64,000 nt of DNA, from positions 124,001 to 188,000 of the forward strand of contig JAUIRK010000964.1 of NCBI GenBank assembly GCA_030549495.1. Reading direction: 5' to 3'. Position 1 is the first letter of the stretch. Every line of letters starts with the position of its first letter. The notes under the pieces are model-generated. The model made no database searches, was not told the origin of the DNA, and worked only from the letters and a program-made list of their open reading frames with translations. The DNA is from Nectonema munidae (lineage: Eukaryota; Nematomorpha; Nectonematoida; Nectonematidae). A program made the position numbers and the translations under genes. Below are positions 10,701 to 21,417 of the stretch, in pieces.

Positions 10701-13700
10701 CCCGTAAACTTTTTTGGAGGAACTTTCTCTATACCACAAAAATAAACACTTTGAATATCAGTTATGAATGTTAATTATTATTATCATATAATTGGTAATA
10801 TAAATGATAAAATTAATTATGATATTCAGTTGTAAATTTGTATGATATATACCTATCATAACCTCATTAAAAAGTGTTTTATTTTTGCATAGATCATCGT
10901 TGTCACGATGAATGCGTTTATGATACGAAGGGTAAGGAAAAAATGAAAAAAGATTTGAGTCAAAACTTTGTGCCATTACGAGGGCGGTAGCCCGCCCTTT
11001 CCTTCCCTCGCTTGGTGTATGTGCGTCCCTGATTCTAACGCATGATTCTACATGTGGGTCAGTGTGTTAACCAGACTGATGTCCCCACAACATGTGCACC
11101 ACGAATGTCTCTTCTTTCCATGACATCAAAAGAAATAGGAAAGCACATTTTCTCGATAAATGCGTAATTTTTGTAATTTTCATATTTATAGCAAGGAATT
11201 AAGCCAATGTGGGAAGATCCCTCTAATGAGAAGGGTGTTAACTATGTTTTGGAAATCCAGTTCGAAAATAGAAAACTTCCTAAGGATGAGGCACTGAAGA
11301 TTTGTGACAACGTTTGGTTCAACATGGTAAACATTTTAAGTACTATAATTTTCGAACTATAAGGCGCACTTTGAGTAACTTTATTTTTTATGAGGACAAG
11401 AATTCGCCTTATAGTCTTGTATATGAAAAAGAGTAAAATAAGGCAGTCTTAATTCATAAAAAATATTATTCCAAAGTATTATATATTACATATCTTTTTA
11501 ATTTAAAAAATGGTTTTATATTTTATTTTTAATTTATCATTTTCGTTTCTTCTAACTAAAATGTCTATTTTTTTATTAATTAGGTCCTTCCTAATATTTT
11601 ATATTTGAGTATTTAGATTCTTTAGATTAAATTTTTACTTTTTAATTTTTTTCGTGTTTACTCCGAATGATACTTGCAAAAAGACATTGGACACATTACT
11701 AATATGGATGAGATTTCACTAACTTTTGATATCCCTATGAATCGTACTGTCGAGAAAAGAGGAACTAGTTCAGTATCTATTCGCACCACAGGCATCGAAA
11801 AACGGGTTTCACTGTCGTTCTTGGTTGCCAGCTAATGGTCAAAAACTTCCTCCTATGATTATTTTTAAAAGAAAAACTTACCAAAAGAAAAGTTTCCACC
11901 TGGTATCATTATCAAAGGTAATTCAAAGGGGTGGATGGACAAGCAGGAGATGGGCTTTCAAAGATCTAATAGTTTTTTTCATTCGTTTCCATCAATCTAA
12001 TCTGCGAGTTTATGCGGGCCCATATCACTGAATGGGTTAAAGCCAAAGTCAAAAATGTTAATCAGATCTTGCAATTATTCCAGGTGGATTAACTAAAGAA
12101 TCACAACCGCTAGATTTTGGATGCGTGGTCCATAGTATCAGTCTCTAGTATTATCCGTGGTTTTACTAAAGTTGGTATCATTGTTGAGTTTTTTTATATC
12201 GTGTGCAGAGTGGAAATCAATTGTAAGGGGTTTCCTGGTTGGTTTTGTGTATAGAGAGTGGGTGATAAGATCGTCATCATTGGTGTGGAATTGGATATCG
12301 AGGAAAGCGACTGTTTTCTTATTTTTTTCCAGTGTGAATTGGATGTTGTTGTCTGAGAGTTGGCGTAGTTGGTAAATGACTCAAGTTGAGATTCAGAATG
12401 GGACCAAATGAAGAATATGTCGACGACATATCGGTTCCAGGTTAATCGGGGAAAGAGAGGGTTTTAAAGATTAAAGGAGCTCACAAGCACGAAGAGTGGA
12501 GTTGTTATAAGCAGCATGCGTCACTTAATTTTAGACATAGCCTGTTGGTAAATAAAATTGGTTAAGATGCCCCGCTTCGCCATTTTATTTGTTTTATGCC
12601 TAATAAAGGGAATTTTGTTTCTTCTTTACACTAGAGCCCTGCGCGAAGCGGATTAACCCATGCCGGACAAATTAAAAAAAACTTACAATTCCAGATGGCT
12701 TCATTTTAGATTTGGGGATTTAATTTTGAATTTGTCTTTAGTTTATAACGATTACTCAGTTGTGTAATGTGTATCATACGGGACTATTGTCATCCGAAAC
12801 TGCGCACGTACTTTCTATTCTGATCCAAACTCGTTTTAGATTATGTGCCTGAACAAAATTACACAATGATGGGTGTGTGTAGGTGGCAAGCTCTGAAGAA
12901 ATAAACGAAATACGAGAGTATCAACAGTTCAAAATAGCAAGGTGGAGAAAAACTCTTATAATTTTCCAACACTTTCTGTTGTTGCTCTCAACGTTTTATG
13001 CTTTTTGGCCGCAAGTGCGGCTCCTAGATCTTGCTGACCATGTCTAAATTCGCTTAAAGTTCAAGCTTCGATGATATTCAATTTTGAACAATGCTAAAAA
13101 ATGATTTAAAAGTTAAAACAATTTTGTTGGCGTTTTCACTTAATCTGATGCTTATGAGTAGAGATAATTTTTCCAACTCATTTCATCCCAAAATAAATAG
13201 AAAGTAATTTGATAAGTTAAAACTGACGTTTGGACGAAATTGGTTAAGCATCCAGTATCGCAGACAATGTATAAAAAAGAGCCTTATGATCTTAATAATA
13301 GTTTTCAGTTGTGGGGAATAAGTTTAATGATTTGCTAGCTTAGTTCTAAGTCATAAATATCTTTGAATTTTAAATGCCGAGTGCAGGTTTTAAAGGAAAA
13401 ACTTTGGGGCAGACATGCGTCTAAAACTCAAGGTGGATGAGGGCAATTTTACTTTCTTGACGCTGGTGTAAAATCGCAAAATAGCGGAAAAATTTAGTTG
13501 AGTCATTTCATGTTACCATTAGAGTGGTCTTAAGCCTAGGAACTGAATTAAGTTTTATTTTCTTAAATAAAGATATTTTTCAAAATTCTTATATCCATTC
13601 TTTAGTCGTGCTCTCAAATCGTTGTGAGTAATATTCAAGGTAATTTTATGTTTTATCAAGTATGCTTGTTTTAAGTCTTAATGATAATGGTAGAGTATCC

Positions 13701-15930
13701 GTCTATATTTTATGAAGATTCTTAGTGTTTGATTGGTATATTTAGTGTACACAATGTGAATCCTTTATATGTCAATTTTGGACACACCATAGACTATTTG
13801 ATATAAATCTATACAAAAGCTTCTCTAATTTTACACACTGATATAGAAAACAGAGTGAAATTTACAACAGTAATTGAAAAGATAAATAAAGAATGCAGTT
13901 TGAAATAAGTTTCTATACACTAGATTTTAAATATTTTAGGTACTTGCATTGATTGGAGAAAATTTTGAAGACTTGGGTGAGTTTATAAATGGTGCTTCTT
14001 TAGCTGTTAGAACTAAACGCGCTAAATTGTCGCTTTGGTGTGGAAAGGCTTCTGTTGATAAGTACAAGTTAATAGGGTATGTTTATGGTTATTTAAAAAT
14101 GCGATTAAATTTGTTTTCAGCGCCAACATGATTTTTCCATTACTCTTTACCCGGATTTCGGAGCCGGACAAAAATTGCGCTTCTCCGGCTCTGTCTCCGG
14201 CACCTTTAAATTTATATTCAACAAAAAAATGATTGATACAACAAATAAATCTAGAAAAAGCAGATTATCTATAACTATTTAACTCTTTTACTATATACAC
14301 ACTTGATAAAATAGATTATATAATTGCCTAACTATTATACTATATGCATAGAATTGATATTGAGCAATGAAACTCACAAATTATGAATAATCAATATTAT
14401 TTTTCAAGGTCATGTGTATGTTGGAAACTACACATTTGTGCTTTACGTTGCATTGACGCAACGCAGAACCTTTCGTTGGCTTTGATTGACAATTGATTTC
14501 CGAAATGTTTACCGGAATTTAGAGATTCTATTTTGAAGTGTTTTTGATAGTATTATTTAAAAATTTTACTTCTACTTTTGATGATCTTATTTTGACTCCA
14601 ACCCCTAACAATGACACTTAAAAAGCTAGAATATATTTCAAAATATTTTTCCAAAAAACTTTATTTCCAAAATTGTTCATTCATGATGGAGGAAGCCTAT
14701 TGTTTTTACATTTTCGTATTGAAAAAAAAGTAACCACGCTTTTAAGTTTTAATTTTTTTTTGTTGGTTGCAAAAATGAAACGTTAGACAAAAATGATGAA
14801 GATTTTTTATTTTGCGTTTTTGCAATGCTAAACTATTTTTGGGGCAACTCTTTTTTTTCTACTTTTAAGTAAAAACGCTTTCTACTCGATGTATTATAAA
14901 TGATACATTCGTCGAGAAAATGTACAGTTTTGAGTTTAGACTAAATATTCTCCTTAACTTCTAAATATTTAAGTTGCCTGGAGCCACGCATATGACCTAT
15001 TTTTCAATATTTTTTGCTGCCCGAAGCCTTGCTCTTTACGATATTTGTTGTTTTGCATTGTTGCTTTGAAATAGTTTGTCTTCATTTTTCCTTGTGTAAG
15101 AATTCGGTCCAGCTCTCAAAATAGACTTGCATCGAATTCGAGTCAAAAACAGATACTTAATTCACTTATAACAAAGGTAGAGAGGCGTCTCTAAAATGTC
15201 CCACGTTACGTTACGTTCTAATCGATCCTACTTTTTTCACCTAAAATCTTTTAAACTTTGCAGGTAAGTTAGGCATCAATATTTTATAATACAATAATGA
15301 ATTTTGCTTTTTAAATAGAATTCAATTTAGCATGGGATATGTTAACTGTATTAGTGATACAAAAAATCTATCATTTTAAATCATTGAATACACCACTTTA
15401 TCCAATAAACATAACACTACTTGATTGATGGTAAACAAAAAATGAATTTCATAATTTTTATCCCCTTCACAATTCTTTTTGATATGGTTAAGGTAATTAT
15501 TTTACGGGTTATTATTGCATGCATGGCTTGCAATGAAAGAGTTTGCTTTCTTTTCTAAAAACGCTTCATTTTCATGCTTGAGTTTGTTGTAAAAACAGAG
15601 ATATCGTGCGTAATGAAATAGGAGTTCCGAAAATTCATTTTGTCCATTTCGAATGAATATAATTTTTCTTCTGTTTACATTTACTTATTTTGTTATACAC
15701 CCTGGTTTATAAGATAAATGTTTGATGCATTCGTAAATATTTTTATCTAGTTCTCGATTAAAGGAAAAACTCGAGATTGGTGACATGGCTATTAAGATGA
15801 CGGTAAGTTTTCTGAAGTGTTTGGACGCTAATTTTCAATAATTTGTTTCTTTTTTATGCAGGCGTGTGAAAGCTTATACAATGACGCTGTAATCAAGACC
15901 AAGAATGCAGAATTAAATATTGTTTTTTAA
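7609..15930 (+). CDS. eIF4E: Eukaryotic translation initiation factor 4E (eIF4E), class I, six exons, 5' end missing
   Basis: eIF4E binds the m7G cap of mRNA and recruits eIF4G; 4E-BPs compete for the same dorsal surface. Exons: ~7609-7775, 7831-7891, 11192-11326, 13940-14076, 15751-15802, 15862-15930 (TAA). All junctions keep phase and use GT-AG. The spliced product is about 206 residues, close to the usual 190-220, but lacks its start codon. The core opens HPLQHTWVLWYL. Both cap-stacking Trp are kept (TKEW, equivalent to human W56; KPMWED, equivalent to W102/E103). So are the dorsal-surface VEDFW (human W73) and the Arg before LSLW (human R157/W166). The two classical cap Trp place it in class I rather than 4EHP. 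The C-terminus TKNAELNIVF has no clear match to the Mnk-site Ser209. No in-frame ATG precedes 7609, so an upstream exon is expected. Confidence 0.93.
7831..7891 (+). CDS. eIF4E: eIF4E exon B
   Basis: This 61-bp exon follows a 55-bp intron with a CTCTTTTTAG acceptor. It completes the split Ala codon and gives VFNHIKFPSALIHGDYYFFK, matching the family pattern of a FNHI helix followed by a D-Y-x-F-K strand. Donor GTACTT, phase 0. Confidence 0.9.
8333..8340 (+). repeat. hAT target site duplication, left copy
   Basis: TATATAGG, identical to 9578-9585 on the other side of the element. Confidence 0.9.
8341..9577 (-). mobile_element. hAT DNA transposon, internally degraded, with perfect 8-bp target site duplication
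   Basis: The ends are inverted repeats beginning CAGGGTTGAGGTCAATTATA at 8341 and, read inward from 9577, CAGGGTTGGGTTCAATTATA. TATATAGG directly flanks both sides (8333-8340 and 9578-9585), giving a perfect 8-bp hAT-type duplication. Subterminal regions (8360-8500, 9410-9560) are built of ATTACAATTA-like motifs. The minus strand encodes the hAT dimerisation region: SSAEYQIKSYLK...WQQNKSIYPEL, then after a frame change RYLAIPVSSAPVERVFS and IIRPDRCRL near 8640-8760. Only the C-terminal part of a transposase is visible, so this 1.24-kb copy is a deletion derivative. It lies in eIF4E intron 2. Confidence 0.93.
9578..9585 (+). repeat. hAT target site duplication, right copy
   Basis: TATATAGG, identical to 8333-8340. 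An intact duplication suggests no excision or end recombination since insertion. Confidence 0.9.
9586..11191. other. Rest of eIF4E intron 2, AT-rich
   Basis: No exon is recognised. On the minus strand, from 11031 downward, CAGGGACGCACATACACC followed by a GC-rich stretch to about 10981 looks like a hAT terminal repeat. I found no matching partner end, so it stays a suspicion. Confidence 0.5.
11192..11326 (+). CDS. eIF4E: eIF4E exon C
   Basis: The exon is 135 bp in phase 0 on both sides. It encodes QGIKPMWEDPSNEKGVNYVL and on to NVWFNM. It carries the second cap-stacking Trp with its Glu (MWED). The acceptor is TTTATAG and the donor GTAAAC. Confidence 0.92.
11655..12125 (+). mobile_element. 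pogo-like DNA transposase relic
   Basis: Fragments of a pogo/JRKL-type DDE transposase can be read in changing frames. They are HITNMDEISLTFDIP (first catalytic Asp), VEKRGTSSVSIRTTGIEK, LPPMIIFKRKTYQK, KGWMDKQEMG, HITEWVKAKVKNVNQ and IPGGLTKESQPLDFGC (third catalytic region). At least three frame changes separate them. The coding similarity stops near 12125, where a Penelope-like relic begins. It lies in eIF4E intron 3. Confidence 0.8.
12130..12510 (-). mobile_element. Penelope-like element reverse transcriptase relic
   Basis: The minus strand reads RYVVDIFFIWSHSESQLESF, then IQFTLEKNKKTVAFLDIQFH, then LITHSLYTKPTRKPLTIDFH. This is the typical order in Penelope-like RTs: catalytic YVDD block, FT-E-E block, FLD and KPT block. 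Only a few hundred bases of the RT remain, and it is broken. It abuts the pogo relic. Confidence 0.75.
12511..13939. other. Rest of eIF4E intron 3
   Basis: No supported gene. A GC-richer patch at 12640-12680 (GAGCCCTGCGCGAAGCGG) resembles the end of an unidentified transposon. Confidence 0.4.
13940..14076 (+). CDS. eIF4E: eIF4E exon D
   Basis: Encodes VLALIGENFEDLGEF, then NGASLAVRTKRAKLSLWCG and DKYKLIG. This corresponds to the family helix LLCLIGE and the strand carrying the phosphate-contacting Arg and the conserved Trp (human W166). Acceptor ATTTTAG, donor GTATGT after 14076, phase 2. Confidence 0.92.
14077..15750. other. eIF4E intron 4
   Basis: Non-coding. A GC-rich patch at about 14148-14205, rich in GAGCCGG/CTCCGGCTCTG, looks like a hAT terminal repeat, but no partner end was found. 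Confidence 0.5.
15751..15802 (+). CDS. eIF4E: eIF4E exon E
   Basis: This 52-bp exon completes the split Gly codon and encodes SRLKEKLEIGDMAIKMT. It corresponds to the amphipathic helix in which human eIF4E has RVYKERLGLPPK. Acceptor TTTTATCTAG, donor GTAAGT. Confidence 0.9.
15862..15930 (+). CDS. eIF4E: eIF4E exon F (terminal coding exon)
   Basis: Starts after a 59-bp intron (TTTTTATGCAG acceptor) and encodes ACESLYNDAVIKTKNAELNIVF followed by TAA. The last residues occupy the place of human TKNRFVV. Confidence 0.9.
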   Translation, partial: ACESLYNDAVIKTKNAELNIVF

Positions 15931-16025
15931 ATCTTTAAATTGCCCTCACTTTCTTCTCACTTGATCTTTTCATCCACAGTTTATCTAACTTTTTAAAGAC
16001 AAAGTTTATCAACTCTGTATCGTTC

Positions 16026-16031
16026 AATAAA
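16026..16031 (+). terminator. Putative poly(A) signal of eIF4E
   Basis: AATAAA lies 96 bp after the eIF4E stop codon. It is the first canonical signal downstream. Confidence 0.6.
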
Positions 16032-16889
16032 ATATTCAGCATATTTGGATACGCCATTTGAATTTTTTATTATTTTACTCGCCTTGAAATGCATGATTTT
16101 TCTGATTCTCTATCCTTCAACATCCCTCCATCATCGTATCATCTTTAAAAAAAGTGTTAGTTTCGTAATAAAATTTATAAAATATTTTTCATATAATAGC
16201 AAGATAAACGAAATAGCCCAGTTTGGCGCAGTACTAGTTAGTTCGCTAATTAGTCTGATTCAATTTTAATATCTGTAGTCACTGCAGAAAATTTATTATA
16301 AAACCTGAAATTCATATTTAAATTTCAATTTTTTAAAGATTTGTGTCAAACAGGTTCACGCCAAACCACCTTAAATTAGTAAAGTTTTACTGGGAACAGA
16401 TTTTTTAACTAACAACCACTTTTTCAAACGATATTTTTGATATAGTCACGCTATCCGAAACGATATTAACCCTATTTTTTGATGGTCTATTTTTATTTCC
16501 TCAGTCCACACTTTTTTTCTTAAAATATTCAGTATTTTTACAAAATTTCCGCGTGAACCTACTAAATAATTTAGATTATAGAAATCTATTATTGAAAAAT
16601 TATTTAGATTTTAAAGAAATCTATTAATAAAACTTTAGTTATTTAAAAATTATCAATAGTAGGTATCAATTTATAGAAATCTAAATTACAAAATTTATAA
16701 ATTAAAAAAACAACTTTAATAAAGAATCTTGTTTTATATTAAAATATAGATTTGAAATAGTAACATACAAATTTATTATCTTTTTTGAGAAGAATGAATA
16801 AACCCATCAGCCGTTAATTGAATTGGATATATTGAGAATGTAAAATGTTTTTTATGCAAATGAATTTTTTGATCCCTTTAATGTCTAAC

Positions 16890-18120
16890 GTTGCGAAAAC
16901 GCAACAAGCAATAAAATCAAAAAAAATTTAAAAATATGAGAGCAATGTGATTTTTTTTAAAATAAAAAGACCCTTGGTTTTTTACCTTTTCAAATTAAAT
17001 TTGAAGTAGACATTAAAAAAAATTTTTTTTTCAGAAACATTATTGATAAAATTTTGTTTTTTAAATTTGTTTTTAAGGTTTTTTAAATAACTAACAATAG
17101 AAAAAAAATTAAAAAAATTTTTTTGCGCCATATCAATGAAAATACTTAAAAGTATCATTTCTATTACGTTAGACAAAATTGTGGAATATATGGATAATCA
17201 TTTAGCATAATTGAAATCAATGTTGCGTTAACGCATGTATTTAAATTTGCTAAAAAATACGCAAAAAATTGTCCCGAACGTATATTCTTATTTTGCCGAT
17301 AATTACTTTACAACGTTGAAACTTGTTGACAAACTTTCTGAAAATAATATAAAACTCACTGGCACTTTGAGAAATAATAGGGTAAAAGGATGTCCTTTAA
17401 AAAACAGGTTTGAGTAAAATTAAAGGCAAAGCATTTTCTTGGTTTAGAGAATACACAAATATTGTTTAATGGATTGACAAAAAATCAGTTGTAGTAGTTT
17501 CGAACTTTGAAACCATTAACCCAATTCAAAATATTACTAGATATTCGACAAGCGAAAAAAAAATACAGTTGAGGCAGCCCAAAGTAATATATACATATAA
17601 TAAATACTTGTTGATTTATTGGACCAAAATATTAGCCAGTATCGCATTTCAATAAGAGGAAAGAAATGGTATTGGCCAATTATGACACACGTGATAGACA
17701 TGTCAACCACAAAGATCAGCTATCTTTCAGAAGAGTATTAGTGGAGTATCTGCTAAACCTTGATTTTAATCCTCCAAAACCAGGCAAAGCTCTAGCTACA
17801 AAAAGCCCAAGTGAAGATGTCAGCTTTAGCCAAAAGAATCATATCATTGTGAACAATGAAGGTTTTAAAAGACTCCGATGTCGCCATTGCAAGTCTCAAA
17901 CGGTCAAAAAATGTGAAAGATGTGAAATTCCGTTACACTCAAAATGTTTCAAAGTTTACCATAATAAATAATTTAATAGGCAAATTTAATGAATTTTTTA
18001 ATTTATGTCTAATTTTTTGCTTAAAGTTGCTTTTTTTGTAATATTTAATTGTCATATTCTTCTAAAAAAACTTGTGATTTTAATTACACGTATTAGTCTA
18101 ACGTTGCAAAAACGCAACGT
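16890..18120 (+). mobile_element. piggyBac-like transposon relic 1
   Basis: The plus strand encodes the C-terminal half of a piggyBac (DDE_Tnp_1_7) transposase in several frames. Visible are VYSYFADNYFTTLKLVDKL (second Asp region), LTGTLRNNR, WIDKKSVVVVSNFE, QPKVIYTYNKYL, and a YRISIRGKKWYW block in place of the usual YR--R--KWYW. The end is a Cys-rich tail with the order C-C-C-C-C-H (RCRHCKSQTVKKCERCEIPL, about 17870-17965). Perfect hairpins sit at both sides: GTTGCG-AAAA-CGCAAC at 16890-16905 and ACGTTGC-6nt-GCAACGT at 18101-18120. True ends with TTAA were not secured. About three or more frame breaks. Confidence 0.82.
17666..17974 (+). pseudogene. piggyBac relic 1, C-terminal part with Cys-rich domain
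   Basis: An open frame of 101 residues covers the end of the transposase. About 65 residues follow the catalytic core, then a zinc-binding-type cluster CRHC...CERC...HSKC near residues 70-95, as commonly seen at piggyBac C-termini. It is the longest intact piece of this copy. Confidence 0.75.
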
Positions 18121-18375
18121 ATATTTTTTATATCAATAAAAGTAAATTCTTTTAATATTTTTATCGTTATGTCTTTTTCAAGCATAGTTTAGACTTTAGA
18201 TTGTACATAAATTTTTGAAAAATTACAAACAAAAACAAACCTTGAACAAAACCCTAGTTTTCACTTCAAAATCCTTTTTTCAAAAAGGAGTTAATACACG
18301 TATATACAAATATATATATATCTCATAACCTGTACGGTTGAACGCAGGTAGACAACTTGAGTGTTATCTCCAAAC

Positions 18376-19120
18376 CGTATATTACAATGATTCTTCTCCA
18401 ACCTGTATTCTACGATGATTCATCTCCAAACTATATACTACAATGATTCATCTCCAACCTGTATACTACGATGATTCATCTCCAACCTGTATACTACGAT
18501 GATTCATCTTTAACCTGTATACTACGATGGTTTCTATTCCATGTACAAATGACGGGAGACAATGTTCAACTTTCTGTTCACATTCTGCTAGATGTAAGAT
18601 TTGATATACCTCATTCGGGGAGACGATGCTACATACGTTATTACCTATATACATTATACCTGTATACTACGATGGTTCATCTCCAACCTGTATACCGCGA
18701 TAATTCATCTCCAACCTATCAGTTCATATTTTGCTAGATGTAAAATTTGATATACCTCATTCGGGGAGAGGATGTTAGATAAGTTATTACCTATATTTTT
18801 GCAATTTTTTCACGATATTAAATAATATATTTTATCAAAATAAAATTCTGTAATCAAAGAATCGAAAAATATTCTTTAAAATGTCAAACTTTCTGTTCAT
18901 ATTTTGCTACCTCATACGATGTTATAAAAGTTATTACCTATACTTTGCAATTTGCACGATTTTAAATATTATATTTGTCAAATAATCAAAATAAAATTTT
19001 GTAATCAAAGAATCGAACAATATTCTTTAAAAAATCAAACTTTCTGTTCATATTTTGCTACCTCATACGATGAACTTTGCAATTTGCACGATAATATTAT
19101 ATTTGTCGATATAGAAATAA
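18376..19120. repeat. Nested tandem repeat: 28-bp minisatellite inside a larger repeating unit
   Basis: A 28-bp unit (core GATTCATCTCCAACCTGTAT, then ACTAC) occurs about five times from 18384 to 18532 and again, about twice, at 18658-18715. A larger unit contains AACTTTCTGTTCATATTTTG, CTCATTCGGGGAGA or CTCATACGATG, and TTATTACCTATA. It recurs near 18568, 18719, 18888 and 19038. A further internal block, GTAATCAAAGAATCGAA, is at about 18852 and 19000. No coding function is visible. Confidence 0.8.
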
Positions 19121-20790
19121 ATTTAGGATTATAGTGAAAAAAAAACAATATAAATTCATGAGGTTACTTATTGAGAAAAATTGATTAAAACACATATTTT
19201 GATCTATTTATCTTTAGAAATTTATATGCAGTAAACAATAATAAAAATAATATTTATCCAAAACATATTTTTTTCGAATCAAAGTGTAAATCAAACCTTA
19301 AAAGAAGTAAAAAACTAATGTTAATTTATAAAAAACCGAAAACTAAAATGATTTTCTAAAAATCTAAAAATAAATAGTTGACTACGATTATCCAACAAAA
19401 CTTATACATTCAATCTACATTTTTCACTTCAAAAATAATTTTAAATTTATTAGATAAACATTATACTGACCAATAAAAAAAAACGAAGGTTAAAAAAAGG
19501 AAAAACTAATACTATTTTATAAAAATCTACAAATAAATTTAGATTCAGAGAGTAGAGTCGCTTTATAATTGTGCTGGAAATTGTCACAGAATATAGGTAA
19601 AAATTTGTCCAAATGAAAGGAGCTTTAGGTTAAAATGCATCCCTTATCTGCTAATTAATGGTATGAAGCCCATGGAATATAAAAACAGTAAAATGGTATT
19701 TCTCAAGTACTTATGATATAAGTAATGTATTCTGAAAGCCCATTAAAAATGCTTTAATTTGGTATATCGCATGATGCATTTTGTTGAGAAATGTGAAAGT
19801 TATAAGCGTTTTAATATTTGACTAAGATTTAAGCTCTAAGCGTACACACTAGCTCGATAAAATAAACCACACACGCGTGCTAAAGATGTGGTGAAGCGTA
19901 TGCGAGATAAGAATTCACTGCGCTCACAAACGCAATCAATAATGTGATTTATTCTTCGCACACTGTCGGTATAAATATAACGAATGCCCTAAACTAAATA
20001 AAAGTAGACTACGATTATCCAACAAAACTCTTACATTCAATCGAAATATTTCACTTGAAAAATAATTTAAAATTTATTAGAAAAACATTATATTGACCTA
20101 TACTACTGACCCATAGAAAGTAAAAAATAAATATTAATTTTCGACAGTTTTCTTTAACTATGACATAGAGTTTAGACGATATCAATGAGAAATGGTATCT
20201 TTCTTTAATAAACAACAAGCAAGCAACTCTAACATGTGTATAGTGAGTACTGTTTGTGCTTTATAACAAAACATCGTGAAAGCAGTGCTCTGCAAAAGAA
20301 AGAACCAGTTGACAAGAAAAATGCGCACTTTTATATTTTGTTCAATAAAAATGTGCTTAATTAAATCCTTACTGAGTTTTCATGTGTTAAGTATAGTGTA
20401 AAACATAGGGTTATACTAATGAAGAAGAAATTTATTTGTTTTGTCAATGCATTTATGGGATGTAGGATACCAAGGAACAGTGTTTCAGCACACTACAATA
20501 GCAGTATTCGAGAGAGCATTGTTTTAAAAATTCAATTAGAGTGTGATTGTGCATTATATAACAAAATTTAGGGAAAGGCCTAATTGAGTGAATTTTAAAT
20601 AATGTTCTAAATCTATTTAAAAGATTTATTTGATAGGGAAATAATTGATATTATACATTCTTAATATTGAGTATATAAAATTCATAATTATGTAGTCGTG
20701 AAAGCTGTAAGGTAATATGTTTAGTTGCGTTTTTAAGATTAACGTTTATAAACTTTCGTTGTATAATAATTTTCATACATTTAGATTTAA
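19121..20790. other. AT-rich intergenic DNA with a pair of about 90-bp direct repeats
   Basis: The segment beginning GACTACGATTATCCAACAAA occurs at 19380-19475 and 20008-20095 in the same orientation, about 85-90 percent alike by eye. Some 530 bp lie between. I see no coding sequence and no features that would make this a retroelement. Confidence 0.6.
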
Positions 20791-21000
20791 AACAATGAAT
20801 AAGAAACATAAAGAGCTTTCTTTAAAAGAAAAGTTGAATTAATCAAATATAGCAACAACAAAAGTCAAAGACAACTTTCTGAAATTTTTAAAATTGGAAA
20901 AACAACAGTACAAAATATTTTAAAAAGAAAGAATGAATACATATAGTATTTTGAAAATGACATTAACTGGCAATGGTAACTTTTAACAAACGGTTACCAT

Positions 21001-21396
21001 TTGGCAAATGGTAACGACGAAATTGATAGAGTTATTTGGTTATGCTTTCAGAAAGCGCGTTCAAGCAATATACCTGTTTCGGGACCACTAATTCAGGAAA
21101 AAGTTCTAATGGTAGCTAAAAATTTAAAAGGGTTTAAAGCTTCTAATGGTTGGCTGTCTAAATTTTGTAATCGTCATAACATAAAATTAGCTAAAATTTG
21201 TGGTGAAGAAGCTGACTTTGATATCAAGACTGTACAAGATTGGAAAAGTAAACTACCAAGCATCCTTGAAGATTATGAAAAAAAAGATATTTACAACATG
21301 GATGAATTTGGGTTATTCTATCGCGCTCTGCCAGACAAAACTCTTACAATAAAAAGAAATGATTGCAAAGGAGGCAAGAAATCAAAAGAACGATGA
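21001..21396 (+). pseudogene. Tigger transposase, N-terminal DNA-binding and first catalytic block
   Basis: This 131-residue frame contains the CENP-B-like HTH, with GWLSKFCNRHNIK as its hallmark, and then YNMDEFGLFYR with the first catalytic Asp. It ends at a TGA. The next frame (from 21418) is in the same register, so this is a simple nonsense change, probably from CGA. Confidence 0.85.
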
Positions 21397-21417
21397 ACTG
21401 TTCTATTATGTGTTAAT

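Noticed and set aside
12157-12375. 72-codon open frame on the plus strand
   Set aside because: Antisense shadow of the Penelope-like RT relic.
16467-18290. TTAACCC at 16467 and GGAGTTAA near 18284 as ends of piggyBac relic 1
   Set aside because: The next bases match only loosely as inverted repeats and TTAA is frequent in this AT-rich DNA.
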